DNA of 64,000 bases from Streptomyces sp. V4I2. GTDB lineage: Bacteria; Actinomycetota; Actinomycetes; Streptomycetales; Streptomycetaceae. Under the pieces are notes generated by a model. It was not told the origin of the DNA. It ran no database searches and saw only the letters and a list, made by a program, of their open reading frames with translations. Position numbers and translations under genes: made by a program. The DNA lies in NCBI RefSeq assembly GCF_030817655.1, contig NZ_JAUSZM010000003.1, positions 4,650,001-4,714,000 of the forward strand, given 5' to 3'. How positions within the stretch are numbered: position 1 is the stretch's first letter; each line of letters begins with the position of its first letter. This document shows positions 26,864 to 37,457 of this stretch, piece by piece.

Positions 26864-28312
26864 GTGAGCGCCATTCGCCCGGCAGCCGTCGTCGTTCTCG
26901 CAGCGGGTGAGGGCACCCGTATGAAGTCGGCCACACCCAAGGTTCTGCACGAGATCTGTGGCCGGTCCCTCGTGGGGCATGTGCTTGCCGCCGCGCGTGA
27001 GTTGCAGCCCGAGAACCTCGTCGTGGTCGTCGGCCACGCCCGCGAGAAGGTCACCCCGCATCTCGCCGAGATCGACGCCGACGTACGTACCGCGGTCCAG
27101 GCGCAGCAGAACGGCACGGGGCATGCCGTGCGGATGGCGTTGGAGGAGTTGGGCGGGCCGGTCGACGGGACCGTCGTGGTGGTGTGCGGGGACACTCCCC
27201 TGCTCACCGGCGAGACGCTGCGGCAGCTCGCCGCCACGCACTCCGCCGACGGCAACGCGGTCACCGTGCTGACCGCCGCGGTTCCGGATGCGACGGGTTA
27301 CGGCCGTATCGTGCGCGACGAGGTGTCCGGGGTCGTCACCGCGATCGTCGAGCACAAGGACGCCAGTGAGACGCAGCGGGCCATTCGGGAGATCAACTCC
27401 GGGGTGTTCGCCTTCGACGGGCAGCTCCTCGCCGACGCTCTCGGCAAGGTGCGGACGGACAACTCGCAGGGCGAGGAGTACCTGACCGACGTCCTCGGGA
27501 TCCTGCGTGAGGCGGGGCATCGGGTGGGCGCCTCCGTCGCCGGTGATCACCGTGAGATCGCCGGGATCAACAACCGGGTGCAGCTCTCGGAGGCGCGGCG
27601 GATTCTCAACGACCGGTTGTTGAACCGCGCGATGCTCGCCGGCGTGAGTGTCATCGATCCGGCCACGACCTGGGTCGATGTCGACGTTACTTTCGAGCAG
27701 GACGCCGTCGTGCATCCGGGGACGCAGTTGCACGGCTCGACGCACCTCGGCGAGGGTGCCGAGGTGGGGCCCAATTGCCGGCTGAGGGACACGCGGGTGG
27801 GTGCCGGGGCGCGGGTGGACAACACGGTTGCGGACGGCGCGGAGGTCGGGCCGCAGGCGACCGTGGGGCCGTACGCCTATTTGCGGCCGGGTACGCGTCT
27901 TGGGCTGAAGGCCAAGGTGGGTACGTATGTGGAGACCAAGAACGCCTCGATCGGCGAGGGGACGAAGGTCCCGCACCTGTCCTACGTGGGTGACGCGACG
28001 ATCGGTGAGTACACCAACATCGGTGCGGCCAGCGTCTTCGTGAACTACGACGGGCAGGACAAGCATCACACCACCGTGGGGTCGCACTGTCGCACCGGTT
28101 CGGACAACATGTTTGTGGCGCCTGTCACGGTCGGGGACGGTGCGTACACCGCCGCCGGGTCCGTGATCACGAAGGATGTGCCGCCCGGTTCGCTGGCCGT
28201 GGCCCGCGGTCAGCAGCGGAATATCGAGGGTTGGGTGGCTCGTAAGCGTCCGGGGAGCGCGGCCGCGAAGGCGGCCGAGGAGGCCTCCCGGCAGGGGGAG
28301 AGCGAAGGCTGA
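26864..28312 (+). CDS. glmU: Bifunctional GlmU: GlcN-1-P acetyltransferase / GlcNAc-1-P uridylyltransferase
   Basis: A 482-residue enzyme that makes UDP-GlcNAc for peptidoglycan. Residues 1-230 are the nucleotidyltransferase, with VVVLAAGEGTRMKSATPKVL (signature and Lys), QQNGTGHAV and VCGDTPLLT. The C-terminal half is a left-handed beta helix with hexapeptide repeats, including PYAYLRPGTRLG, SYVGDATIGEYTNIGA and FVNYDGQDKHHTTVG, the acetyltransferase site. A 20-residue charged tail is added. The start is GTG at 26864 with GAAGGG upstream. It is followed by the prs gene after 136 bp, the same order as in other Streptomyces. Confidence 0.97.
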   Translation: MSAIRPAAVVVLAAGEGTRMKSATPKVLHEICGRSLVGHVLAAARELQPENLVVVVGHAREKVTPHLAEIDADVRTAVQAQQNGTGHAVRMALEELGGPVDGTVVVVCGDTPLLTGETLRQLAATHSADGNAVTVLTAAVPDATGYGRIVRDEVSGVVTAIVEHKDASETQRAIREINSGVFAFDGQLLADALGKVRTDNSQGEEYLTDVLGILREAGHRVGASVAGDHREIAGINNRVQLSEARRILNDRLLNRAMLAGVSVIDPATTWVDVDVTFEQDAVVHPGTQLHGSTHLGEGAEVGPNCRLRDTRVGAGARVDNTVADGAEVGPQATVGPYAYLRPGTRLGLKAKVGTYVETKNASIGEGTKVPHLSYVGDATIGEYTNIGAASVFVNYDGQDKHHTTVGSHCRTGSDNMFVAPVTVGDGAYTAAGSVITKDVPPGSLAVARGQQRNIEGWVARKRPGSAAAKAAEEASRQGESEG

Positions 28313-28370
28313 CCGGAAACGGCTGCGTCAAACACGGCGTACCGTGATAAGTGCACATCCGCACGCCCCA

Positions 28371-28428
28371 CCAGCCGAGACGGCCTCTCGCAGCCAGCTG
28401 AGACGGTTTGTCGGCACCCAGTTGAGAC
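28371..28428. repeat. Three CCAG-YY-GAGAC repeats upstream of prs
   Basis: CCAGCCGAGAC (28371), CCAGCTGAGAC (28394) and CCAGTTGAGAC (28418) recur at 23-24 bp spacing in the glmU-prs gap. The last copy ends 20 bp before the prs GTG. They may be operator sites or part of a folded mRNA leader. No known riboswitch was recognised. Confidence 0.6.
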
Positions 28429-28448
28429 ACCTCTGAGGAGACAGTGCT

Positions 28449-29430
28449 GTGACCGGGATCAAGACGACCGGCGAGAAGAAGATGATGTTCTTCTCCGGCC
28501 GCGCCCACCCCGAGCTTGCCGAGGAGGTCGCCCAGCAGCTGGGTGTCGGGGTTGTCCCGACGAAGGCCTTCGACTTCGCGAACGGGGAGATCTACGTCCG
28601 TTATCAGGAGTCGGCGCGCGGTGCGGACTGCTTTGTGATCCAGAGCCACACGGCTCCGATCAACCAGTGGATCATGGAGCAGTTGATCATGATCGACGCG
28701 CTGAAGCGTGCTTCGGCCCGCTCCATCACCGTCATCGTGCCGTTCTACGGTTACGCGCGGCAGGACAAGAAGCACCGTGGGCGTGAACCCATCTCGGCGC
28801 GTCTGATCGCGGATCTGATGAAGACGGCCGGTGCTCACCGCATCCTGACCGTGGATCTGCACACGGACCAGATCCAGGGCTTCTTCGACGGCCCGGTGGA
28901 CCACCTCTTCGCCCTTCCCCTCCTCGCGGACTATGTGGGCAAGAAGGTCGACAAGGACAAGCTGACGGTCGTGTCTCCGGACGCCGGCCGGGTCGCGGGT
29001 CGCCGACCGCTGGTGCGACCGGCTGGGTGCGCCGTTGGCCATCGTGCACAAGCGGCGCGACAAGGACGTGGCGAACCAGGTGACCGTCCACGAGGTCGTG
29101 GGTGAGGTCAAGGGCCGGGTGTGTGTGCTGGTCGACGACATGATCGACACGGGTGGCACCATCTGCGCGGCTGCGGACGCCCTGTTCGCGCACGGCGCGG
29201 AGGACGTCATCGTGACGGCGACGCACGGTGTGCTGTCGGGTCCGGCGGCGGACCGGTTGAAGAACTCGCGGGTGAGCGAGTTCATCTTCACGGACACGCT
29301 GCCGACGCCGGGTGAGCTGGGCGCGGATCTGGACAAGATCAAGGTGCTGTCGATCGCGCCGACGATCGCGAGTGCGGTGCGTGAGGTGTTCGAGGACGGT
29401 TCGGTGACGAGCCTGTTCGACGAGCAGTAA
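28449..29430 (+). pseudogene. prsA: Ribose-phosphate pyrophosphokinase, frameshifted in this sequence
   Basis: PRPP synthetase makes the ribose donor for nucleotides, His and Trp. The first frame starts at GTG 28449 (GAGGAGA upstream) and reads normally through FFSGRAHPELAEEV, FYGYARQDKKHRGREPISA (catalytic loop) and VDLHTDQIQGFFDGPVDH to VVSPDAGRV. Then it goes out of frame. The expected RVADRWCDRLGAPLAIVHKR and the PRPP-binding VLVDDMIDTGGTI continue in another frame to 29430. Removing one G at about 28995 restores a 326-residue protein of family size. Both parts are otherwise undamaged, which points to a sequencing error or a very recent mutation. If real, another PRPP synthetase would have to supply the cell. 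Confidence 0.85.
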
Positions 29431-29450
29431 GCACTGCCTCGAAGATCCTT

Positions 29451-29531
29451 TTGGGTGTGGCCTCCCCGCCGAGTAGACTGCTCAAGTTGCTCGGCGAGGG
29501 AGGCCGTACCGCTTTTCAGGAGGCGTACGGC
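29451..29531 (+). promoter_or_regulatory. rplY promoter within an inverted repeat, and leader hairpin
   Basis: TTGGGT (29451-29456), 17 bp and TAGACT (29474-29479) form a good promoter. The -10 lies in the loop of a 15-bp inverted repeat (29459-29473 with 29490-29505, one bulge). A second hairpin, GCCGTACCGC/GCGTACGGC (29503-29531), lies in the mRNA leader. The gap from the end of prs to rplY is 185 bp and holds no gene. Confidence 0.5.
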
Positions 29532-29615
29532 GGTCCGTTATCGACGCGCTCTTCGTAGCAGGCCGATTGTTTGGCCGGGTGACCACCTTCCCCGACTGTT
29601 CTACGAGGAGTGACC

Positions 29616-30200
29616 ATGGCTGACGTCAAGCTCGCCGCCGAGACCCGTACCGAGTTCGGTAAGGGTGCGGCCCGCCGTATCCGCCGTGACAACAAGGTTC
29701 CCGCCGTTGTCTACGGTCACGGTGCCGAGCCGGCCCACATCACGCTGCCGGGCCACGAGCTGCAGCTCGCCCTGCGCACCCCGAACGTCCTGCTCACGCT
29801 GGACATCGAGGGCAAGACCCAGCTGGCGATCCCGAAGGCCGTGCAGCGCGACGCGATCAAGGGCTTCCTGGAGCACGTCGACCTGCTTCTGGTGACGCGC
29901 GGCGAGAAGGTCAACGTCGAGGTGTACGTCCACACCGAGGGCGAGCTCGCGCCGGGCGCCTACCTGCTCGAGCACGTGCTGAGCACGCTGAACGTCGAGG
30001 CCGAGGCCACGCACATCCCGGAGTCGGTCACCGTCTCCATCGCGGGCCTGGAGGCCGGTGACTCCATCCTCGCCAAGGACATCCCGCTGCCCGAGGGCAC
30101 CACGCTGCTGACCGACGAGGACGCGGTCGTCCTCCAGGTCCTGGCCGCCCAGGCCGAGGAGGCCCCGGCGGAGGGCGAGGCCGAGGGCACCGAGGCCTGA
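29616..30200 (+). CDS. rplY: 50S ribosomal protein L25/general stress protein Ctc
   Basis: A 194-residue protein of the long, Ctc-type L25. The N-terminal 5S rRNA-binding domain has AETRTEFGKGAARRIRRDNK and VPAVVYGHG. A TL5/Ctc C-terminal domain follows, with an acidic Glu/Ala tail (EEAPAEGEAEGTEA). It binds 5S rRNA in the large subunit. The ATG at 29616 follows CGAGGAG. An overlapping GTG six bases upstream is less likely. It lies 70 bp before pth and is probably co-transcribed with it. Confidence 0.96.
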   Translation: MADVKLAAETRTEFGKGAARRIRRDNKVPAVVYGHGAEPAHITLPGHELQLALRTPNVLLTLDIEGKTQLAIPKAVQRDAIKGFLEHVDLLLVTRGEKVNVEVYVHTEGELAPGAYLLEHVLSTLNVEAEATHIPESVTVSIAGLEAGDSILAKDIPLPEGTTLLTDEDAVVLQVLAAQAEEAPAEGEAEGTEA

Positions 30201-30270
30201 TCCTTCCCGGAATACCGGTTGCCGGCCGCCGCTCCCCTCGGGGGCGGCGGTCGGCGCGTATGAAGGAGAC

Positions 30271-30873
30271 ATGCACGTGACGACCGATGCGAACGCCCCT
30301 TGGCTGATCGTCGGCCTCGGCAATCCCGGGCCCGAGTACGCGGCCAACCGGCACAACGTCGGCTTCATGGTCGCCGATCTGCTCGCGGAGCGGATCGGGG
30401 GCAGGTTCAAGCGGGCCGGTAAGGCGCAGGCGCAGGTCGTGGAGGGGCGGATCGGGCCGCCCGGGCCGGGGAACCGGCGGGTGGTGCTGGCAAAGCCGAT
30501 GTCGTACATGAACCTGTCGGGCGGGCCGGTGAACGCGCTCAAGGACTTCTACAAGGTGCCGGTGGCGAATATCGTGGCCATTCATGACGAGTTGGACATC
30601 GACTACGGGGTGCTCCGGCTGAAGCTCGGCGGCGGGGACAACGGGCACAACGGGCTGAAGTCGATGACGAAGGTGATGGGTCCGGAGTATCACCGGGTGC
30701 GGTTCGGGATCGGGCGGCCTCCGGGGCGTATGCAGGTCGCGGACTTCGTGCTGAAGGATTTCTCGTCGGCGGAGCGCAAGGAGCTGGACTACTTCGTGGA
30801 CCGGGCCGCCGATGCCGTGGAGTGCCTGGTGATCGAGGGGCTGGAGCGGGCGCAAAGCACGTACAACTCCTGA
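30271..30873 (+). CDS. pth: Peptidyl-tRNA hydrolase
   Basis: A 200-residue enzyme that frees tRNA from peptidyl-tRNA dropped by ribosomes. The family motifs are LIVGLGNPGPEYAANRHNVGF (catalytic His in RHN), KPMSYMNLSG, IHDELDIDYG and GDNGHNGLKS, all intact. The ATG at 30271 follows GAAGGAGA at close spacing; a GTG at 30277 is an alternative. Gene order rplY-pth is conserved in actinomycetes. Confidence 0.96.
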   Translation: MHVTTDANAPWLIVGLGNPGPEYAANRHNVGFMVADLLAERIGGRFKRAGKAQAQVVEGRIGPPGPGNRRVVLAKPMSYMNLSGGPVNALKDFYKVPVANIVAIHDELDIDYGVLRLKLGGGDNGHNGLKSMTKVMGPEYHRVRFGIGRPPGRMQVADFVLKDFSSAERKELDYFVDRAADAVECLVIEGLERAQSTYNS

Positions 30874-30937
30874 CTTGTCGGTCGGCGGACCCGGCCGAGT
30901 TTGACTGTCCGTCCTGGCATGGCCAATGATCCCCGCC

Positions 30938-31429
30938 ATGCCTGCCACACCCACCAGTTCCCGTCAGGCCTCGCTCGTCGCGTTGCGCTTCGGTCGCCTC
31001 GCGGCGATGGCCACGGTCGCGGTGCTGATCCTGATCGCGGGCGTGTGGGGGTCCTGGGGCACCGCCCAGCACGTGATGCTCACCAAGGGCCGGGAGCGCG
31101 GCACGGTCGAGGTGACGCGGTGCGGGGCGGAGACCTGTACGGGGCCGTACACGCCGATGTCGACCGGTTCGACGGCGCGGAAGAGCGTCGTCATCGAGCA
31201 CACGGTGGCCGTGCGCAGGGGGCGGACGTACGACGTGGTCGTGAAGCCCGGCAGTGACGACGTGGTCCGGTCGGGTCCCGCCGGGATCCTCTACTCGTGG
31301 GTGCCGATGGGCGGCGCGCTGCTGCTCGCGTCGGTGGTGGTGGCGGGCGGGCTGCGGCGGACGCGGCTCGCGTGGGGGCTGGCGGGGTCGGGAATCGCGC
31401 TGCTGACGGCTGTCTTCGTGACGATCTGA
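30938..31429 (+). CDS. Small integral membrane protein of unknown function
   Basis: A 163-residue protein. One helix at residues 20-40 (MATVAVLILIAGVWGSWG) is followed by an extracytoplasmic stretch with a Cys pair (RCGAETCTG), and then two helices near the end (LLLASVVVAGGL and GIALLTAVFVTI). I do not recognise the family. No ribosome site precedes the ATG at 30938. TTGACT (30901) with 17 bp and CAATGA (30924) fits a promoter that would give a leaderless transcript. An in-frame ATG at 30926 is an alternative start. Confidence 0.6.
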   Translation: MPATPTSSRQASLVALRFGRLAAMATVAVLILIAGVWGSWGTAQHVMLTKGRERGTVEVTRCGAETCTGPYTPMSTGSTARKSVVIEHTVAVRRGRTYDVVVKPGSDDVVRSGPAGILYSWVPMGGALLLASVVVAGGLRRTRLAWGLAGSGIALLTAVFVTI

Positions 31430-31567
31430 GGGGTTTCGGCGTTCTCAGGTCCTGTGGAGGAACCGAGTGTTTCCTGTTCGTGATTGACCTGTGGTCAGTC
31501 CCGGCTGGAAGCTGAGCCGCCCCCTCCACATCTTCCCGTTCACATCTCGAAGATGGACTACTGACCC
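31430..31567. other. Intergenic region before the surface protein gene
   Basis: 138 bp without a gene. A TTGACC lies at 31483, but no matching -10 is clear. No ribosome site is evident just before the ATG at 31568. Confidence 0.35.
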
Positions 31568-32245
31568 ATGCATACCCTCTCTCGCGCCGGCGTCCTGTCC
31601 GCCGTCGCAGCGGCGGCCTTCCTGGCCGCCCCCCTCGCGCACGCCACTCCTCCAGGCGACAACGGCACCGTGAAGATCCACGACGCCTCCACCGGCGAGG
31701 AGCTCCGCAAGAACGAGCCCCACGTCTGCACCTTCTACCTCGACGCCTTCGGCTTCGACGCCGTCCAGCAGGTCGACTGGCACATCGAGGCCTGGGCCCC
31801 GACGGCCGACGTCAAGGGCGAGACGGTGACGTCCGGCGAGATCGCCCTGGACGCCGACGGTCACGGCCGTACGGACGACCTGTCGCTGCCCGACGGGCAC
31901 TACAAGCTGTTCTGGAACTTCGACGGCGAGAACGGCGCCGCCAAGCACAAGGTGTTCTGGACGGACTGCGAGGACGAGGGCGAGCCGGGCGGCGGGACCA
32001 CCTCGACGCCGGGCGCGTCGGCATCCGTCTCTCCGTCCACGTCAGCGTCCGCGTCCGCGCCTGCTTCGGGTGCGGCTTCCCCCGTCGCCTCCGACGGCCC
32101 GGCCGCCTCCCCGTCCCCGCAGGGCGGCACCGGCGGCGACCTCGCCGAGACCGGCAGCGGCGCCCCGGTGGGCCTGCTGTCCGGGCTCGCGGCCGCGCTG
32201 GTCGCGGGGGGCGGTTACCTGGTGTTCCGTCGCCGTAAGGCCTGA
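31568..32245 (+). CDS. Sortase-anchored (LAETG) surface protein
   Basis: A 225-residue precursor. Residues 1-27 are a Sec signal peptide (AAAAFLAAPLAHA). The mature domain (28-140) has VCTFYLDAFGFDAVQQVDWHI, GETVTSGEI and LPDGHYKLFWNFDGENGAAKHKVFW, a beta-rich fold common in actinobacterial wall proteins. A Ser/Ala/Pro linker leads to LAETGSGAPVG, a membrane helix and FRRRKA. The LAxTG form is the substrate of class E sortases, which anchor proteins such as long chaplins in Streptomyces. Function of the mature domain is unknown. A terminator follows. Confidence 0.85.
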   Translation: MHTLSRAGVLSAVAAAAFLAAPLAHATPPGDNGTVKIHDASTGEELRKNEPHVCTFYLDAFGFDAVQQVDWHIEAWAPTADVKGETVTSGEIALDADGHGRTDDLSLPDGHYKLFWNFDGENGAAKHKVFWTDCEDEGEPGGGTTSTPGASASVSPSTSASASAPASGAASPVASDGPAASPSPQGGTGGDLAETGSGAPVGLLSGLAAALVAGGGYLVFRRRKA

Positions 32246-32267
32246 TGGCACGTACGAACACGCACAC

Positions 32268-32307
32268 AGGTGCCCCCGAGTCTCCGGTACGAGGCTCGGG
32301 GGCACCT
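32268..32307. terminator. Bidirectional terminator between surface protein and ppc
   Basis: AGGTGCCCCCGAG (32268-32280) pairs perfectly with 32295-32307 (13 bp, loop 14). It is followed by TTTGTG on the plus strand. It lies between two convergent genes. Confidence 0.85.
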
Positions 32308-32336
32308 TTGTGTCCGACTTGTGCCCGAAGGGGCCG

Positions 32337-35078
<2,742 letters not shown>

Positions 35079-35209
35079 AGGTGCGGCTCCTTGCAGTGTT
35101 GAAGCTCGTCCGGAGGGGAACCCGGATGGCGGCCAGGTCGGCTGTGTGCCGCATACGGGCCGGACATCCGGGAAGAAATCAGTGCGGACCGCGCTGTCCG
35201 ACCGATCCA

Positions 35210-35238
35210 AGGATAGGTGTCCATGCGGACGCGCAGAA
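35210..35238 (-). promoter_or_regulatory. Candidate ppc promoter
   Basis: On the minus strand TTCTGC (35238-35233), 17 bp and TATCCT (35215-35210) make a plausible promoter 131 bp before the ppc GTG. The -35 is weak. Confidence 0.35.
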
Positions 35239-35248
35239 TCTCGGGCTC

Positions 35249-35305
35249 TTGCCGCAGGGCGGCGCGCTGCCATACTTACGAAACCGTAGGTTACGGAACC
35301 GTAGG
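35249..35305 (+). promoter_or_regulatory. Desaturase promoter with two abutting 15-bp operator repeats
   Basis: TTGCCG (35249-35254), 16 bp and CATACT (35271-35276) form the promoter. TTACGAAACCGTAGG (35276-35290) and TTACGGAACCGTAGG (35291-35305) follow directly, one base different. Each contains a TACGnAACCGTA inverted repeat. They cover the transcription start, an ideal place for repression by the TetR protein encoded downstream of the desaturase. Confidence 0.65.
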
Positions 35306-35368
35306 AAGTACGGCACGGTTCCCTCGCCCCGGCATCTGCCTCAATCCCAGACCCCACAGGGGACGCGC

Positions 35369-36379
35369 ATGACCACGAGCTCCGATGTGATCGAAGGCAA
35401 TTCGAAGGCCCCCGACGACACCCCCCCTCCCTCCGCCACCCTGGGCGGTGAGCAGAAGCGCTCGCTGGAGCAGATCACGCTGCTGCTGTTCATCACCGTT
35501 CCGTTCCTCGCGCTGCTGTCGGCCGTGCCGCTGGCGTGGGGCTGGGGCGTGAGCTGGCTGGACCTCGGCCTTCTGGTCTTCTTCTACTACCTGGGCTGCC
35601 ACGGCATCACGATCGGTTTCCACCGCTACTTCACGCACGGCTCCTTCAAGGCGAAACGGCCCCTGCGGATCGCGCTGGCGATCATGGGGTCGATGGCGGT
35701 CGAGGGGCCGCTGGTGCGCTGGGTGGCCGACCACCGCAAGCACCACAAGTTCTCCGACGCCGAGGGCGACCCGCACTCGCCGTGGCGTTTCGGGGAGACG
35801 GTTCCCGCGCTGATGAAGGGCCTGTGGTGGGCCCACATCGGCTGGATGTTCGACGAGGAGCAGACCCCGCAGGACAAGTACGCACCGGACCTGATCAAGG
35901 ACAAGGCGATCCGGACGATCTCCCGGCAGTTCATCATGTGGACGCTCGTCTCGCTGTCGCTGCCCGCGGTGATCGGCGGTCTGGTGACGATGTCCTGGTG
36001 GGGCGCCTTCACCGGCTTCTTCTGGGGCTCGCTGGTCCGGGTGGCCCTGCTGCACCACGTCACCTGGTCGATCAACTCGATCTGCCACGCGGTGGGCAAG
36101 CGGCCGTTCAAGTCGCGCGACCGCTCGGGCAACGTGTGGTGGCTGGCGGTCCTGTCCTGCGGCGAGTCCTGGCACAACCTGCACCACGCCGACCCGACGT
36201 CGGCGCGGCACGGGGTGGAGCGGGGCCAGCTGGACTCCTCGGCACGTTTCATCCGCTGGTTCGAGATGCTCGGCTGGGCCTATGACGTGCGCTGGCCGTC
36301 ACGCTCGCGTATCGATTCCCGCCGTAACACGGGTGAGGACGGTTCCCGACGCAAGACGGAGACCGCCGAGGCGGCATGA
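35369..36379 (+). CDS. Acyl-CoA desaturase (delta-9 type)
   Basis: A 336-residue membrane di-iron enzyme that adds a double bond to fatty acyl chains. The three His boxes are present: HRYFTH, HRKHH and HNLHH, separated by two pairs of membrane helices. The N-terminal 35 residues are soluble. The ATG at 35369 has AGGGGA upstream. It overlaps the following TetR gene by 4 bases (ATGA), so regulator and enzyme form one operon. Control of membrane fluidity is the inferred purpose. Confidence 0.93.
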   Translation: MTTSSDVIEGNSKAPDDTPPPSATLGGEQKRSLEQITLLLFITVPFLALLSAVPLAWGWGVSWLDLGLLVFFYYLGCHGITIGFHRYFTHGSFKAKRPLRIALAIMGSMAVEGPLVRWVADHRKHHKFSDAEGDPHSPWRFGETVPALMKGLWWAHIGWMFDEEQTPQDKYAPDLIKDKAIRTISRQFIMWTLVSLSLPAVIGGLVTMSWWGAFTGFFWGSLVRVALLHHVTWSINSICHAVGKRPFKSRDRSGNVWWLAVLSCGESWHNLHHADPTSARHGVERGQLDSSARFIRWFEMLGWAYDVRWPSRSRIDSRRNTGEDGSRRKTETAEAA

Positions 36380-37050
36380 TTGACGCCGTGGCGACCGACT
36401 CCAGCAACTCCAGCAATGAAAAACCGCGGCGCGCCCGTCGCACCCGGATGACCGGTGCCGAGCGCCGGGCTCAGCTGCTGGAGATCGGTCGCACCCTCTT
36501 CGCGTCGAAGGGCTTCGAGGGCACCTCGGTGGAGGAGATCGCGGCGAAGGCCGGGGTGTCCAAGCCGGTGGTGTACGAGCACTTCGGCGGCAAGGAGGGG
36601 CTGTACGCGGTGGTGGTGGACCGCGAGATGCGGCGCCTGCTGGACATGGTGACCAGCTCCCTGACCGCCGGCCACCCCCGCGAACTGTGCGAGCAGGCGG
36701 CCTTCGCGCTCCTGGACTACATCGAGGAGTACACGGACGGTTTCCGCATCCTGGTCCGTGACTCCCCCATCCCCCAGTCGACGGGTTCCTTCGCCTCCCT
36801 GATCTCGGACATCGCCACCCAGGTGGAGGACATCCTGGGCCGCGAGTTCAAGAACCGCGGCTTCGACTCGAAGCTGGCCCCGCTGTACGCCCAGGCGCTG
36901 GTCGGCATGGTCGCGCTGACCGGCCAGTGGTGGCTGGACGTCCGCCGCCCGAAGAAGGCGGAGGTGGCCGCGCATCTGGTCAATCTGGCGTGGCACGGGC
37001 TGGACGGGCTGGAGGCGAAGCCGCACCTGATAGGTCGCCGGAAGAGCTGA
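36376..37050 (+). CDS. TetR regulator co-transcribed with the desaturase
   Basis: A 224-residue TetR protein. The basic N-terminus (PRRARRTRMTGAERRAQLL) precedes the HTH SVEEIAAKAGVSKPVVYEHF and GGKEGLYAVVVDRE. The C-terminal domain includes LCEQAAFALLDYIEEYTDGF and a Trp-rich ALVGMVALTGQWWLD pocket. Operon position and the adjacent double operator suggest it represses the desaturase in response to acyl-CoA or acyl-ACP. The start overlaps the desaturase stop; a GTG four codons later is possible. Confidence 0.9.
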   Translation: MIDAVATDSSNSSNEKPRRARRTRMTGAERRAQLLEIGRTLFASKGFEGTSVEEIAAKAGVSKPVVYEHFGGKEGLYAVVVDREMRRLLDMVTSSLTAGHPRELCEQAAFALLDYIEEYTDGFRILVRDSPIPQSTGSFASLISDIATQVEDILGREFKNRGFDSKLAPLYAQALVGMVALTGQWWLDVRRPKKAEVAAHLVNLAWHGLDGLEAKPHLIGRRKS

Positions 37051-37094
37051 ACGGCCGCTCGCAGAGCCGGCTCCGTGGGACCGTGGGGGCTTGA

Positions 37095-37457
37095 TCAAGC
37101 CATCGGTTCCAGGAACTCCAGCCGGTTGCCCACGGGGTCCGCGGAGTAGAAGCGCCGGTGCCCCGGCAGGTCGTCGTCCCAGGTGACCGTCGCTCCGCGG
37201 GCCTCCAGCGCGGCCGCGTACGCCCCGATGTCCGTCACCCGAAGGCCGGGGTGGGCCTTCTTCGCGGGCCGGAAGTCGGTCTCGATCCCCAGGTGCAGGT
37301 GAACCGGGCCCGCCCGGAACCAGCATCCTCCACGCGCCGCGAGCACCGGCGGCTTCGGGAGCTCCGTCATGCCGAGGACGCCGACGTAGTACGCCCGCAG
37401 CCGCTCCTCGGAGCCGGGCGGGGCGGCGAGCTGCACGTGGTCGACGGCGGTGATCAT
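37095..37457 (-). CDS. VOC (glyoxalase/bleomycin-resistance) family protein
   Basis: A 120-residue protein with the paired beta-alpha-beta-beta-beta halves of VOC proteins: ITAVDHVQLAAPPGSEERLRA (metal His), LHLGIETDFRPA, and DPVGNRLEFLEP (metal Glu). It lacks a known substrate. It overlaps the stop of tam by one base (TGATG), so it is translated from the tam mRNA. Confidence 0.85.
   Translation of the reverse strand: MITAVDHVQLAAPPGSEERLRAYYVGVLGMTELPKPPVLAARGGCWFRAGPVHLHLGIETDFRPAKKAHPGLRVTDIGAYAAALEARGATVTWDDDLPGHRRFYSADPVGNRLEFLEPMA

Noticed and set aside
28985..29005. Programmed frameshift in prs
   Set aside because: No slippery heptamer or following stimulatory structure is evident, and the family is not known to use frameshifting. 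An indel or sequencing error is simpler.
35079..35357. N-terminal extension of ppc to an upstream ATG
   Set aside because: It would cover the likely ppc and desaturase promoters and has no family similarity; the GTG at 35078 has AAGGAGCC.
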